A program made the translations under genes and the position numbers. From assembly GCA_001829315.1 (NCBI GenBank), contig MIAY01000033.1:1-64000 (forward strand): a DNA stretch of 64,000 nt. Reading direction: 5' to 3'. Below are positions 37,152-46,473 of the stretch, in pieces. The notes under the pieces were generated by a model that worked only from the letters and a program-made list of their open reading frames with translations, searched no databases and had not been told where the DNA came from. Each line of letters opens with the position of its first letter. Positions within the stretch are counted from its first letter, which is position 1. Source of the stretch: Spirochaetes bacterium GWE1_32_154 (GTDB lineage: Bacteria; Spirochaetota; GWE2-31-10).

Positions 37152-39185
37152 ATGAGTAATAAAAAAATACAATTTGATGAAAATATATTATTCGGCAGTT
37201 TCTCTGATTTGCCTGAGAAAGAAGGTAAATGGAAAGTTATTATCGCGGATGATGAAGAAGAAGTACATACTATTACAAAAATGGTACTGAAAAACATCAT
37301 TTTTGAAGGTCGTTCCATTGAGTTTCTAAGTGCGTATTCAGGCCTGCAAACGATTGAATTGATTACTGAAAATAAAGATGTTGCAGTTTTATTACTTGAT
37401 GTTGTCATGGAAAAAGATGACACCGGACTTGAAGTTGTTAAATACATACGTGAAGAACTCGGGAATAAAAAAGTTCGAATTATATTAAGAACCGGTCAAT
37501 CGGGTCAGGCTCCTGAAAAAAATGTTATTGATAATTATGACATTAATGATTATAAGCAAAAAACTGAATTAACTGCTCAAAAATTATATACAGCACTTAC
37601 ACTTGGTTTAAGGGGTTATAAAGATTTAATTCGTATTGAGAAAAGTCAGGAAAGGGTTAATGTCATTAAACTTTTTCTACACAACATTTTAGAATCAATG
37701 GCCTCAGGACTTATTGTTCTTAATGAAGAATTTACTATTACACTTTGTAATGGTATCGCTAAAGAATTAATTAATGATGAAACGGACACTGTTCTTGGAA
37801 AAAATATTTTTCAGATATCCGATTTCTTCAGTAAATATCAAAAAACACTCAATGCATCACTGGCAGAAAATGTTGTTAATACAATTTACCATATTCCTCA
37901 TTTAGCAAATAATATGTATGATATTATGATTTATCCATTTGATTTTTATAATTTTTGCGGTTTAGTTATTAGAATTGACGATGTTTCTGAAATAGTTGCT
38001 CGTGACGAACAAATTAGAAGAATTCAAAAACTCGATACAATTGGAACTCTCGCTGCAGGTTTAGCCCACGATTTTAATAATATACTCGGTGGTATTTCAG
38101 GTGCTCTTTCATTAATTAAAATTGAATCAGATCACTTACATGAAGATAGTCTGATAAGATCAGGTGTTGAAACTATTAACGAATCAATTACCAGAGCTTC
38201 TGTTATTGTAAAAAAATTATTATCCATAACAAGAAAAGAAAACGTTGAATTTCTTCCTATTGATTTAAATACGGTAGTTCGCAATATAATGTCAATTTGC
38301 GAAAAAAGTCTTGACAAGTCTATTGTAACTACAATCAATTATTACGAAAAAGAAGCAATGATTTATGGTGATGTATCTCAAATAGAACAAATTATACTAA
38401 ATCTTTCTATCAATGCCGGTCATGCCATGACTATTATGAGAGAAACTGCTGAATCATGGGGTGGTTACCTTGATATTTCAATATTTCTTGCAGAAAATAA
38501 CGATGAACTCTACACAAATCATCATACAAAAATAGATAATAAATTTTATGTCATTGAGATTAAAGATACCGGTGTCGGTATTGATGAAAAATTAAAAGAT
38601 AAAATATTTGATCCTTTTTTCACAACAAAAAAAAAGGATGCCGGAACCGGACTCGGACTTTCCATGGTTTACAACACAATAACTCAACATAATGGCGTGA
38701 TTATTTTAAATTCATCAAAAGGGCATGGTGCATCATTTAAATTGTACTTCCCTAAATTGGATACGAATGAAAAAAAAATACAAAAAGATTCATCACTGAT
38801 ACAAGGTAAAGGTACAATTATTGTCGCTGATGATGAACCGGCAATTTTACAAATTATAAAAAAAACACTTGAAATTTGCGGATACACGATAATTGTATGT
38901 GCAAATGGTAAAGAAGTAACTGAAGAATATAAAAATAACAAAATTGATTTAGTTATAGCTGATATTGAGATGCCTTGTGTATCAGGAGTTTGTGCTTTTC
39001 GGGAACTTAAAAAAATTGACCCGACTGTTAAACTGGTTTTTATCAGCGGACATGAAATCGATCATGAAATATCAGAGTGTATCGAAGATGGTGCATTAGG
39101 ATTAATCAGCAAACCGTTTAATATGCAGAAATTCAGTTTAATGATTTTTAATATAATTAATGATATAAAGCCGTATGACGCTTAA
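37152..39185 (+). CDS. hybrid signalling kinase: REC - DUF3369 - PAS - HisKA - HATPase - REC
   Basis: 677 aa. The N-terminal receiver (IIADDEEEVHT, Asp in VLLLDVVM) and the DUF3369 stretch (INDYKQKTELTAQKLYTAL) are clearly paralogous to the preceding gene. A PAS-like domain spans about 190-290. The H box is GLAHDFNNILGG, near residue 305, and the ATPase has IKDTGVGID, FDPFFTTK and GTGLGLSMV. A C-terminal receiver has LVIADIEMP and ends near 670. Two receivers around one kinase suggest a phosphorelay or feedback-controlled kinase. Its 3' end overlaps prmC by 11 nt. Confidence 0.9.
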   Translation: MSNKKIQFDENILFGSFSDLPEKEGKWKVIIADDEEEVHTITKMVLKNIIFEGRSIEFLSAYSGLQTIELITENKDVAVLLLDVVMEKDDTGLEVVKYIREELGNKKVRIILRTGQSGQAPEKNVIDNYDINDYKQKTELTAQKLYTALTLGLRGYKDLIRIEKSQERVNVIKLFLHNILESMASGLIVLNEEFTITLCNGIAKELINDETDTVLGKNIFQISDFFSKYQKTLNASLAENVVNTIYHIPHLANNMYDIMIYPFDFYNFCGLVIRIDDVSEIVARDEQIRRIQKLDTIGTLAAGLAHDFNNILGGISGALSLIKIESDHLHEDSLIRSGVETINESITRASVIVKKLLSITRKENVEFLPIDLNTVVRNIMSICEKSLDKSIVTTINYYEKEAMIYGDVSQIEQIILNLSINAGHAMTIMRETAESWGGYLDISIFLAENNDELYTNHHTKIDNKFYVIEIKDTGVGIDEKLKDKIFDPFFTTKKKDAGTGLGLSMVYNTITQHNGVIILNSSKGHGASFKLYFPKLDTNEKKIQKDSSLIQGKGTIIVADDEPAILQIIKKTLEICGYTIIVCANGKEVTEEYKNNKIDLVIADIEMPCVSGVCAFRELKKIDPTVKLVFISGHEIDHEISECIEDGALGLISKPFNMQKFSLMIFNIINDIKPYDA

Positions 39186-40029
39186 AGAAATAACTATTCA
39201 ATCAACAGAATTATTAAAAAAATCAGACTTCATTTCTTCACCGGCACTTGAAGCTCGTATTTTAATCTGTTCAGTTTTACAACTTGATTTAAAGAAATTT
39301 TTCTTAAATCTCGAAAACCACATTGTAAATGACATTGAACTTCAATCTATACAGTTATTAGTTTCTAAACGAATCGCCGGTAGAAGTATTGCAAGTATTA
39401 TCGGATATCAGGAGTTCTACGATTGTCAGTTTTTTGTTGATGATTCAGTTCTTATTCCGCGACCTGACACAGAAATTATAGTTGAGCATATCATTAAAAT
39501 CGTTCATGATAAAAAATTATCCAATGCTATTGATATTGGTACAGGCCCGGGAACTATAGCAATCAGTGTTGCTAAACATTGTAAAGAGTTACAAATAGAT
39601 GCTATTGATATCAGCCGGAAAGCGTTAGAGTTATGTGCTAAAAACATACAATTCAACATACCGGGCAATACAACTATTAATATTTTTGAGGCGGATATTG
39701 CACATTACACTACTACAAAAAAATATGATTTAATTATGAGTAACCCGCCCTATATTCCATCGAATGTTGTAACTGAAATTCTATCAAACCATACCGTTGA
39801 TGACCCGGTGATTTCTTTAGATGGCGGAATAACCGGACTTGAATTGTATCACGCAATAAAAAGGTTTGCACAGGAGTCCCTGATCAAAGGTGGAATAATT
39901 ATTCTGGAACACGGGTATGATCAAAAAAATGCAATGATGGAAATATTCAATAATGATGGTTTTGTTTATAAAGAATGTATTATTGATTATGGTAATAACG
40001 ACAGAGGCTGCATTATTGAACGCCTTTAA
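39175..40029 (+). CDS. prmC: release factor glutamine-N5 methyltransferase
   Basis: 284 aa. It methylates the Gln of the GGQ motif of peptide release factors, using S-adenosylmethionine. The SAM site is AIDIGTGPGTIAIS, and the catalytic NPPY is in IMSNPPYIPSN near residue 190. The N-terminal helical domain with LIPRPDTEIIVE is also typical. It overlaps the preceding kinase by 11 nt, an unusual partner, as prmC most often follows prfA. A composite palindromic repeat follows it. Confidence 0.93.
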   Translation: MTLKEITIQSTELLKKSDFISSPALEARILICSVLQLDLKKFFLNLENHIVNDIELQSIQLLVSKRIAGRSIASIIGYQEFYDCQFFVDDSVLIPRPDTEIIVEHIIKIVHDKKLSNAIDIGTGPGTIAISVAKHCKELQIDAIDISRKALELCAKNIQFNIPGNTTINIFEADIAHYTTTKKYDLIMSNPPYIPSNVVTEILSNHTVDDPVISLDGGITGLELYHAIKRFAQESLIKGGIIILEHGYDQKNAMMEIFNNDGFVYKECIIDYGNNDRGCIIERL

Positions 40030-40040
40030 AACTAATGTAA

Positions 40041-40157
40041 TTAGGCGGAAGTAAAATCAAGAGTACTCGATTTTGCTTCCGCCTAATGCGATAAAATCGC
40101 ATTAGAGGTAGCTTCTTGCAAAAACTCGAGATAAAAAGAGTATTTTTGCAAGAAGCT
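40041..40157. repeat. composite of three adjacent hairpins with palindromic repeat copy B
   Basis: Hairpin 1 (40041-40086) has arms TTAGGCGGAAG-AAAATC and their complement. Hairpin 2 (40084-40104) is TAATGCGAT-AAA-ATCGCATTA. After the linker GAGGT comes hairpin 3 (40110-40157), the common 48-bp palindrome in inverted orientation relative to the carB copy. Hairpin 2, linker and hairpin 3 match 23670-23741. Hairpin 1 may serve as the prmC terminator. Confidence 0.88.
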
Positions 40158-40235
40158 CAAGTTTCATGGAATAATTAATAGAAATATGATATAAACGTTC
40201 TCTAACATAAATACTTACAATCTTCGGAGGCAATA

Positions 40236-42248
40236 ATGACAGGACGAATAGAATTGGAAAATGCACTATTTAAAACTCTAAGTCAAAAAGGTTATCCCGA
40301 AGAAGATATTATATTTATCAGAAAGGCATTTGACCTTGCCGTTTTAAAACATGAAGGACAAAAAAGAGCGTCCGGTGAAGAATATATAATTCACCCGATT
40401 TCAGTTGCTCTGTATTTAAGCGAAATGAATGTCGATCGTGAAATGATTGCAACCGGTCTTTTGCATGATGTTGTTGAAGACACTGATGTAACGAAAGAAC
40501 AAGTTGCCGCAATGTTCGGGGAATCTGTAGCAAATCTTGTTGATGGTGTTACAAAAATAAGTAAACTGAAAACTGCTTCCAATAATGAGCGTAAAGCTGA
40601 AACAATACGAAAAATGCTTTTTGCAATGATTCTCGATATGCGTGTTATTATTGTCAAGCTGGCTGATAAAATCCACAATATGTCAACACTGCAGTTTCTT
40701 CCGGTTGAAAAACAAAGAAGAATCGCAAAAGAAACACTCGAAATTTACGCCCCGCTTGCCGGTAAATTAGGACTCGGTCTGATAAAAAATGAACTTGAAA
40801 ATATGGTTTTAAAAGCATTAAAACCCAATGTTTTTGAACAAATTGAAAAATATTCAAAAGAAAAAGAAAGTGAAAAACTTGATATTATATCTCAGGTAAG
40901 TAAAAAACTTAATCAGAAATTAGAAAGAAGCAATATTAAATATTCTATAAAATCACGAGTTAAACATTATTACTCTGTTTATAACAAAATGAAAGAGTAC
41001 AATAAAAAAATCGAAGATATTTTTGATCTCTACGGTATACGGATTATTACCGAAACCGTTGAAGACTGTTATGCTGTCTTCGGTATAGTTCACAGCCTTT
41101 TCAAACCCCTGCCCGGTAGATTCAAAGATTATATTGCAAACCCGAAAAGTAACGGGTATAAATCATTACACACAACCGTTATGGTAGGAAATCGAAAAGC
41201 ACTTGAAATCCAGATTAGAACTGCAGAAATGGATATGATGAATGAATACGGGGTTGCTGCTCACTGGCTTTACAAAACAGGTAATACAATGAGCGACCAG
41301 GGTGAATTTAAATGGTTGGAAAGCCTTAAAAAGGTTCAACAGGATGAATTATCACCGGAAGATTATTATCAGACAATCAGAAATGACATATTACGTGAAG
41401 AAATATATGTATTCTCACCAAAAGGTGATATTTTTGAACTTCCTAAAGGTGCAACTGCCCTTGATTTTGCCTATAGAGTTCATACCGAAGTCGGACACCG
41501 CTGTCGCGGGGCAAAGGCAAACGGTCAGATTATACCATTACATTCACCTTTAAAAAACGGTATGATTGTTGAAGTAATAACAGCAAAAGAATCGTTGCCA
41601 AAAATGGAATGGATTTCACTGGTAAAGACTGTTGATGCAAAGAAAAAAATCAGACATTTCTTCAGTCTGATCGAAAAAGAGAAAAAAGACCAATTACAGG
41701 AAAATGCAAAAAAACAGGTTAAATCAACACCGACAGATATTGTTAGAGAACATGAATTTACTCCAAAAAAGATTTCAGATAAAATCAGCTCAAAAACAGG
41801 TGATAAAATATTTATTGAAATGGATGGTGAACGAAACTTATTGTTTACCTATGCAAAATGCTGCAAACCAATCCCTCCTAATGAAATAATTGGTTTTATC
41901 TCACGGGGACGCGGTTTAATAATTCACAGAGCCGATTGTAAAAGCATTACTTGTATCAAAGATTTTGAAGAACGGAAAGTAACGGTAAATTGGGGACATC
42001 AATTAAAAAATCGAATAGTTGCATATTTTATGCGAACTACCACTAATAACAAAAGCTACATAGAGCTTTCAAATGTTATGAAAAAGCATGGTGGAACTAT
42101 AATCGAATTTCGTATTGATGAGTCAACAATATCAAATGACATTGTTGACGGATATTTTACTATTGAATTACCATTAAAAACTAATATTGATAATTTAGCC
42201 AAAGAACTATCAGCACTTCCATCAATAAGTTTTCTGGACAGGAGATAA
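40236..42248 (+). CDS. bifunctional (p)ppGpp synthetase/hydrolase, Rel/SpoT type
   Basis: 670 aa. The HD hydrolase domain is intact (HPISVALYL, GLLHDVVEDT). The synthetase domain keeps VKHYYSVYNKM, DLYGIRI, RFKDYIANPKSNGYKSLHTTV and EIQIRT. A TGS domain (VFSPKGDIFELPKGATALDFAYRVH), a zinc-finger-like segment (AKCCKPIP, HRADC) and a short ACT-like C-terminus follow. It is probably the single long RSH of the organism, balancing synthesis and breakdown of the stringent-response alarmone. It is slightly shorter than E. coli SpoT (about 700 aa). TCGGAGG lies upstream of ATG. Confidence 0.92.
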   Translation: MTGRIELENALFKTLSQKGYPEEDIIFIRKAFDLAVLKHEGQKRASGEEYIIHPISVALYLSEMNVDREMIATGLLHDVVEDTDVTKEQVAAMFGESVANLVDGVTKISKLKTASNNERKAETIRKMLFAMILDMRVIIVKLADKIHNMSTLQFLPVEKQRRIAKETLEIYAPLAGKLGLGLIKNELENMVLKALKPNVFEQIEKYSKEKESEKLDIISQVSKKLNQKLERSNIKYSIKSRVKHYYSVYNKMKEYNKKIEDIFDLYGIRIITETVEDCYAVFGIVHSLFKPLPGRFKDYIANPKSNGYKSLHTTVMVGNRKALEIQIRTAEMDMMNEYGVAAHWLYKTGNTMSDQGEFKWLESLKKVQQDELSPEDYYQTIRNDILREEIYVFSPKGDIFELPKGATALDFAYRVHTEVGHRCRGAKANGQIIPLHSPLKNGMIVEVITAKESLPKMEWISLVKTVDAKKKIRHFFSLIEKEKKDQLQENAKKQVKSTPTDIVREHEFTPKKISDKISSKTGDKIFIEMDGERNLLFTYAKCCKPIPPNEIIGFISRGRGLIIHRADCKSITCIKDFEERKVTVNWGHQLKNRIVAYFMRTTTNNKSYIELSNVMKKHGGTIIEFRIDESTISNDIVDGYFTIELPLKTNIDNLAKELSALPSISFLDRR

Positions 42249-42249
42249 A

Positions 42250-42714
42250 ATGGATATTAAAGACAGACCGGATTGGGATTTGTACTTTTTGAATATTGCA
42301 AGAGTTGTTTCAGACCGATCATCATGCAGAAGAAACAAAGTCGGCGCTGTCATTGTCAGTAATAAGGACATAATCAGTACCGGATATAATGGTGCACCTC
42401 AATATCAAAAAAATTGTCTGGAAATAGGTTTTTGTTACAGAGACAAAAATGAGATTCCCTCAGGAACTAAACTGGAAACATGTCGAGCAGTTGGAAGTCA
42501 TGCAGAGGCTAACGCGATAAGCCTGGCAGCCCGAAACGGACACTCAACAAGCGGAGCAACTATTTATATTACCGGTCACGAATTTGTTTGTAATCAGTGC
42601 AAAGCATTAATTGCAAACTCAAATATTAAAAGGGTTGTTTTAGAAAATAACGCAGGGAAAAGAATGGAATGGCTTCCTGAAAATGACTGGACAAATCACC
42701 CGGTTGATATATAA
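42250..42714 (+). CDS. dCMP deaminase / ComEB-like zinc deaminase
   Basis: 154 aa. It probably converts dCMP to dUMP for dTMP synthesis. The zinc ligand His and the catalytic Glu lie in HAEANAI, and the two Cys ligands are in VCNQC, where the family normally has PCxxC. SSCRRNKVGAVIV near the N-terminus fits deoxycytidylate deaminases. It starts 1 nt after the rel stop codon, so it is co-transcribed. It marks the right edge of the housekeeping block before accessory DNA begins. Confidence 0.88.
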   Translation: MDIKDRPDWDLYFLNIARVVSDRSSCRRNKVGAVIVSNKDIISTGYNGAPQYQKNCLEIGFCYRDKNEIPSGTKLETCRAVGSHAEANAISLAARNGHSTSGATIYITGHEFVCNQCKALIANSNIKRVVLENNAGKRMEWLPENDWTNHPVDI

Positions 42715-42931
42715 GAGTTACCAACAGTTTTCAGTGCAAAACATACGCTAAAAAAAAACAACCACATTTCCGACAAAGTATTGTTAAAAAATGTTTCATA
42801 TTAACGAAACGGATAAAAATCTGCATTAAGAACAAGTTCTCAAATATCTCCATAAATACAATCAGGTAAAATCAGAATTTGAAAAACAAAAAGCTGCAAT
42901 TGACACGGGGAAATGTACAAAAAGTAGCTGA

Positions 42932-43099
42932 AAAAACTTTGAATTATTGAAATATAATCTTTATCACCCATCACTTCACTTTAAACAGATAAAAACATTA
43001 TATTCTGTGAGAGCTGGTTTATATTATCGAGCTTTAAGAACATCAACACCGGATAAAAATGGCATAATATGGTTTTGGATAGGGAATCATTCTAATTAG
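42932..43099 (+). pseudogene. remnant of a RelE/ParE-like toxin gene
   Basis: The open segment of 55 codons reads LLKYNLYHPSLHFKQIK, then LYSVRAGLYYRAL, then GIIWFWIGNHSN. This is the C-terminal two-thirds of a common RelE/ParE-superfamily toxin (HPSLxFK, YSVRxGxxYRAL, WFWIGxH). A TGA at 42929-42931 and frame breaks upstream remove the N-terminus; DNA from 42837 has coding-like fragments in other frames. The whole interval 42715-43280 otherwise holds no intact gene. Confidence 0.7.
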
Positions 43100-43280
43100 T
43101 TAATCACAACGAACTGGGCTGAAATGGCAATTTATGCGCCAATGTACGCCTCACGGTTTAATCGGGTTTGTACAGAAAAATTATTGTTTTTCTATAAAAT
43201 CTTAAAAAATAAAAAAATGTGTTTTCTTGTGGAGAATAAAGTATATTATTAGATAGAGTTAGTTTTTTTGGGAGATACAA

Positions 43281-44474
43281 ATGAAAATTAAGTTAATAAT
43301 AATATCGTTATTTGTTTTTATTTTATTGCTCTCTTGTACAATTGAAGATGATGAAAAAAATGAAAAAAAAGCACGAGTTGGTGATACCATTAAAATGTTA
43401 ATGGATATTAATCCTGGACCTTCAAGTTCTCATGTCGAATATTTTATTGTTTTTAATGAAAAACTTTTTTTTAAAGCAGATGATGGAATTAATGGTAGCG
43501 AATTATGGTGTTATGATGGCATCAATGAACCTTTTATGGTATACGATATTAATTCTAGTGGAAGTTCAAGCCCAAGAAATTTGACTGTATATGATGGAAA
43601 ATTATATTTTAAAGCAAGTGATGGTACTGGAATCCCCAAATTATGGGAATATGATGGTGTTAATTCTCCAAAAAGTATATACACAACAATTGTTGAGCAG
43701 CCTGAGAATTTTATTGTTTTTGATAATAAATTTTATTTTGTTGGAACAGATATGTCTAATGATACAGAGTTATGGGTATATGATGGAGTGAAAAAACCTT
43801 CTGTAGTTTATAATATTCATCCGACTTATGACTCTTCTCCTAATTATCTTACAATTTACAAAGAAAAACTTTACTTTAGAGCAGATGATGGAGTTAACGG
43901 ATATATGATGTGGGTTTATGATGGTGTTAATGACCCAAGCTTAGCTTTTGATCCTCTTGAAAAAAAGATTTCTTCTCCTTATAATCTTTTTATCTATAAT
44001 GAAAAGTTGCTTTTTACAGCTTCAGATGAGACAGATTTTGGATTTTGGCAATATGATGGAGTTAATTCTCCAGTTCCATCCTATAATCATAGTCAAGCAC
44101 ATCTTGGGAAAATTGAGTATATTGTTGAATTAAATAATAAATTGTATTTTAAAGGTGATGATGGAACTGGAGAAGAGTTATGGATGTTTGATGGAGTTAA
44201 TCAACCTTCTTTAGTGTATGATATTTATCCTGGGGGTCAATCTGCACCTCAATTTCTTTGTGTATTCAATGATAAAATATACTTTATGGGTGATGATGGT
44301 GTTCATGATGCTGAAGTCTGGGTTTATGATGGAGTTAATAATCCATTTCTTGCTTTTGATGTTGAGCCATTAACTGATTCTTTTCCAAAATATTTTTTTG
44401 TTTTTAAAGATAAATTATATTTGAGTGCTTATACACTTGAATATGGCTATGAAATTATGGTGATTGAGCCATGA
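43281..44474 (+). CDS. lipoprotein with ELWxYDG-type repeats
   Basis: 397 aa. The signal peptide ends in the lipobox LLSC (Cys near residue 19). The rest is seven or eight repeats of about 46 aa built on ELWxYDGxNxP and KLYFxADDG, the ELWxxDGT repeat type, probably a beta-propeller. Such proteins are surface-exposed; ligands are unknown. GGGAG lies 6 nt before ATG. DNA here is AT-rich and lacks the frequent CCGG-type words of neighbouring housekeeping genes, suggesting acquisition. A 4-nt overlap with the next open frame suggests an operon. Confidence 0.8.
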   Translation: MKIKLIIISLFVFILLLSCTIEDDEKNEKKARVGDTIKMLMDINPGPSSSHVEYFIVFNEKLFFKADDGINGSELWCYDGINEPFMVYDINSSGSSSPRNLTVYDGKLYFKASDGTGIPKLWEYDGVNSPKSIYTTIVEQPENFIVFDNKFYFVGTDMSNDTELWVYDGVKKPSVVYNIHPTYDSSPNYLTIYKEKLYFRADDGVNGYMMWVYDGVNDPSLAFDPLEKKISSPYNLFIYNEKLLFTASDETDFGFWQYDGVNSPVPSYNHSQAHLGKIEYIVELNNKLYFKGDDGTGEELWMFDGVNQPSLVYDIYPGGQSAPQFLCVFNDKIYFMGDDGVHDAEVWVYDGVNNPFLAFDVEPLTDSFPKYFFVFKDKLYLSAYTLEYGYEIMVIEP

Positions 44475-44503
44475 TAATATATAATATAATGAAGGAGATT
44501 AAA

Positions 44504-44980
44504 GTGAAATATAAATATTTTATTTTATTACTTACAGTATTTTTCGTGTCGTGTCCTTCAGCATTAATCGTAGACTCTGTTTGGAGTGGTACAGGTGAGA
44601 GCACATTTAATAAAGTCACTATTGAAGACTGGAAATTTTATTCGGATAACACTACAGAATTAACTTTTAAATATTCAAATGATAGTATTTCAGCAGATTG
44701 GTTTTCTACAATTGACTTTAGTGGAGATTACACTATGAGTGATGATAATAAACTTACTACGACACTACATGCTACATTGAAAGAGACTACAGATACTGGT
44801 GGGTTTGTAGTTGAAGAATTTGAGTTAGAAATAGATGGAGAGCTATTGTTTACAATTAATGAAGGACAAGGTGAATATTCTATAAATGTGTATCAAAAGT
44901 CATTTGATTCTTCTGGAGATCAAACAGGAAGTATGAGTGGACCTGTTGATTCTGGTATTTGGAATATAAGTAAAGAATAA
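44504..44980 (+). CDS. hypothetical lipoprotein
   Basis: 158 aa with a GTG start, chosen because AAGGAG lies 7 nt upstream; the frame is open back to 44471. The N-terminus KYKYFILLLTVFFVSC is a lipoprotein signal. The mature part is rich in Thr, Ser and Asp and predicted beta (VDSVWSGTGES, WFSTIDFSGDYTM), like small lipocalin-like lipoproteins, but no family was recognised. It follows the repeat lipoprotein by 29 bp. The gap 44981-45238 shows no gene. Confidence 0.65.
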   Translation: MKYKYFILLLTVFFVSCPSALIVDSVWSGTGESTFNKVTIEDWKFYSDNTTELTFKYSNDSISADWFSTIDFSGDYTMSDDNKLTTTLHATLKETTDTGGFVVEEFELEIDGELLFTINEGQGEYSINVYQKSFDSSGDQTGSMSGPVDSGIWNISKE

Positions 44981-45238
44981 AAGTCTTGATTTCAATTATG
45001 AAACTGGAATGAAAAACGATAACGAAAAATTGAACCGGACAATACTACTGTCATAGTACTTGCTGAGATTGTTTTTATTGCAATTTAACTTGTGGTTAAC
45101 TGTATAGCTTTACTCTGTTACATCTGAGACTCTTCTTTTGGCATTCGCAAGTATTACGCCAGCTTAAAGTATTGCCGGTTAATTTGATGTTCGACGGAAC
45201 ATTTTTTCAGACAAATATTTAAAATAAAAGGATGAAAA

Positions 45239-46075
45239 ATGAGAAAACTGTTATTAATAATTTTATTTGTAACAATATTAGTTACATGTAAAAAAGAAAA
45301 AATTGAAGAAACTGTAAATGAAAAAACAGACAATCAAATGAATGAAAAAATAGAAGATAATATAAAAAAGGTAGTTCCTACAAGTGAAGAAGTTCTAACC
45401 ACTATTTTAACTGCATATAATAATGATGAATCTTTGTCAAAATTACTTAGTATGCCAGTAAAAATTAATATTTCACCTGATAATAATTATTATTTTGTTT
45501 GCAGCACAGATTGTGAAAACTTTTATGACTCACCTATTATAATTGAAACTGGGTTTAATTTATCTGACATTGAGTTTAAAACCGGAGATGTGCAGTGGTG
45601 GATAGTTTTTGATAATAAACAAAATAAAATTATTTTAAAAAATGTAGATTTAGCATTAATTGGAAATGTATTATGGGACTTAGATCATGAGTATGTTATT
45701 TTTAATTTAGGGACAGACTTGACTCGATCATTGATTTTTAATTCACTTATAGATAAAGTAAAAATATTTACGATTTCAGCAGTAACAAATGGAGATAAAT
45801 TATATTATTTTTCACCAAATAATAATAAAATTGCATTCTGTTATCATGGTGAATCAAATGATGATTTTTATGAACCTGGAATCCAAGAAACTGATAAAGT
45901 TTGGTTAGGTATAAAAATTCTTGATATTTCTACAGGTAGTCAAACAGCCATTAAGCCGGAAACAGATGGAGGAAAATTAACAATAAATAATTGGAAATCA
46001 GATGTTGAAATTGAATATACTGAAACAAATAATATTATAACTATTGATGAAAAAAAAGTAACTTATAAATTATAA
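45239..46075 (+). CDS. hypothetical lipoprotein
   Basis: 278 aa. The N-terminus MRKLLLIILFVTILVTCKK is a lipoprotein signal with Cys near 17, followed by a Glu/Lys/Asn-rich linker to residue 50. The body has beta-propeller-like strands (YYFSPNNNKIAFCYHG, WLGIKILDISTGSQT) reminiscent of WD40/TolB-type proteins, but no family can be named. AAAAGGATG precedes the start. It is the third lipoprotein in this accessory block. Confidence 0.62.
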   Translation: MRKLLLIILFVTILVTCKKEKIEETVNEKTDNQMNEKIEDNIKKVVPTSEEVLTTILTAYNNDESLSKLLSMPVKINISPDNNYYFVCSTDCENFYDSPIIIETGFNLSDIEFKTGDVQWWIVFDNKQNKIILKNVDLALIGNVLWDLDHEYVIFNLGTDLTRSLIFNSLIDKVKIFTISAVTNGDKLYYFSPNNNKIAFCYHGESNDDFYEPGIQETDKVWLGIKILDISTGSQTAIKPETDGGKLTINNWKSDVEIEYTETNNIITIDEKKVTYKL

Positions 46076-46185
46076 TGAATTTATTTATTATTAAAGTTGG
46101 TATTATAATAATATCAGCTTTTTTATTTAAAAAAATATTGATAATTAAGTCGTTATTTAGTATCATAAAAGAACCGGAGTGTTCT

Positions 46186-46473
46186 ATGAATATAAAAGAA
46201 GATATAAAACCAATCTCATACTTGAAATCTCATACAGCTGAAATAATTAAAAATATAAATACTAATCATCGTCCAATTATTATTACACAAAATGGTGAAG
46301 CCAAAGGTGTTTTTATTGATTCTGATAGTTATCAAAAAATGAAAAATACGAACAATATGATAAAATTATTGATATTATCAGAAAATGAAATGAGTAAAAA
46401 TGATGGCATTGAACAAAATGAAGTATTTAAACAATTTGATGAGAAATTTAAAAAATTAAGAAATGAATTATAA
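46186..46473 (+). CDS. Phd/YefM-like antitoxin
   Basis: 95 aa. The N-terminal part (IKPISYLKSHTAEIIKNI, then PIIITQNGEAKGVFIDSDSYQKM) is the Phd/YefM DNA-binding fold. The rest is a helical, charged tail that would wrap a toxin. The start is at 46186, with CCGGAG 6 nt upstream; the frame extends to 46075 without an SD. It overlaps by 11 nt a ParE-like toxin frame that carries a premature stop. It probably represses its own operon (family knowledge). Confidence 0.8.
   Translation: MNIKEDIKPISYLKSHTAEIIKNINTNHRPIIITQNGEAKGVFIDSDSYQKMKNTNNMIKLLILSENEMSKNDGIEQNEVFKQFDEKFKKLRNEL

Noticed and set aside
40041-40157. CRISPR-like array of hairpins
   Set aside because: The three hairpins differ in sequence and there are no regular spacers or cas genes; they are a composite repeat.
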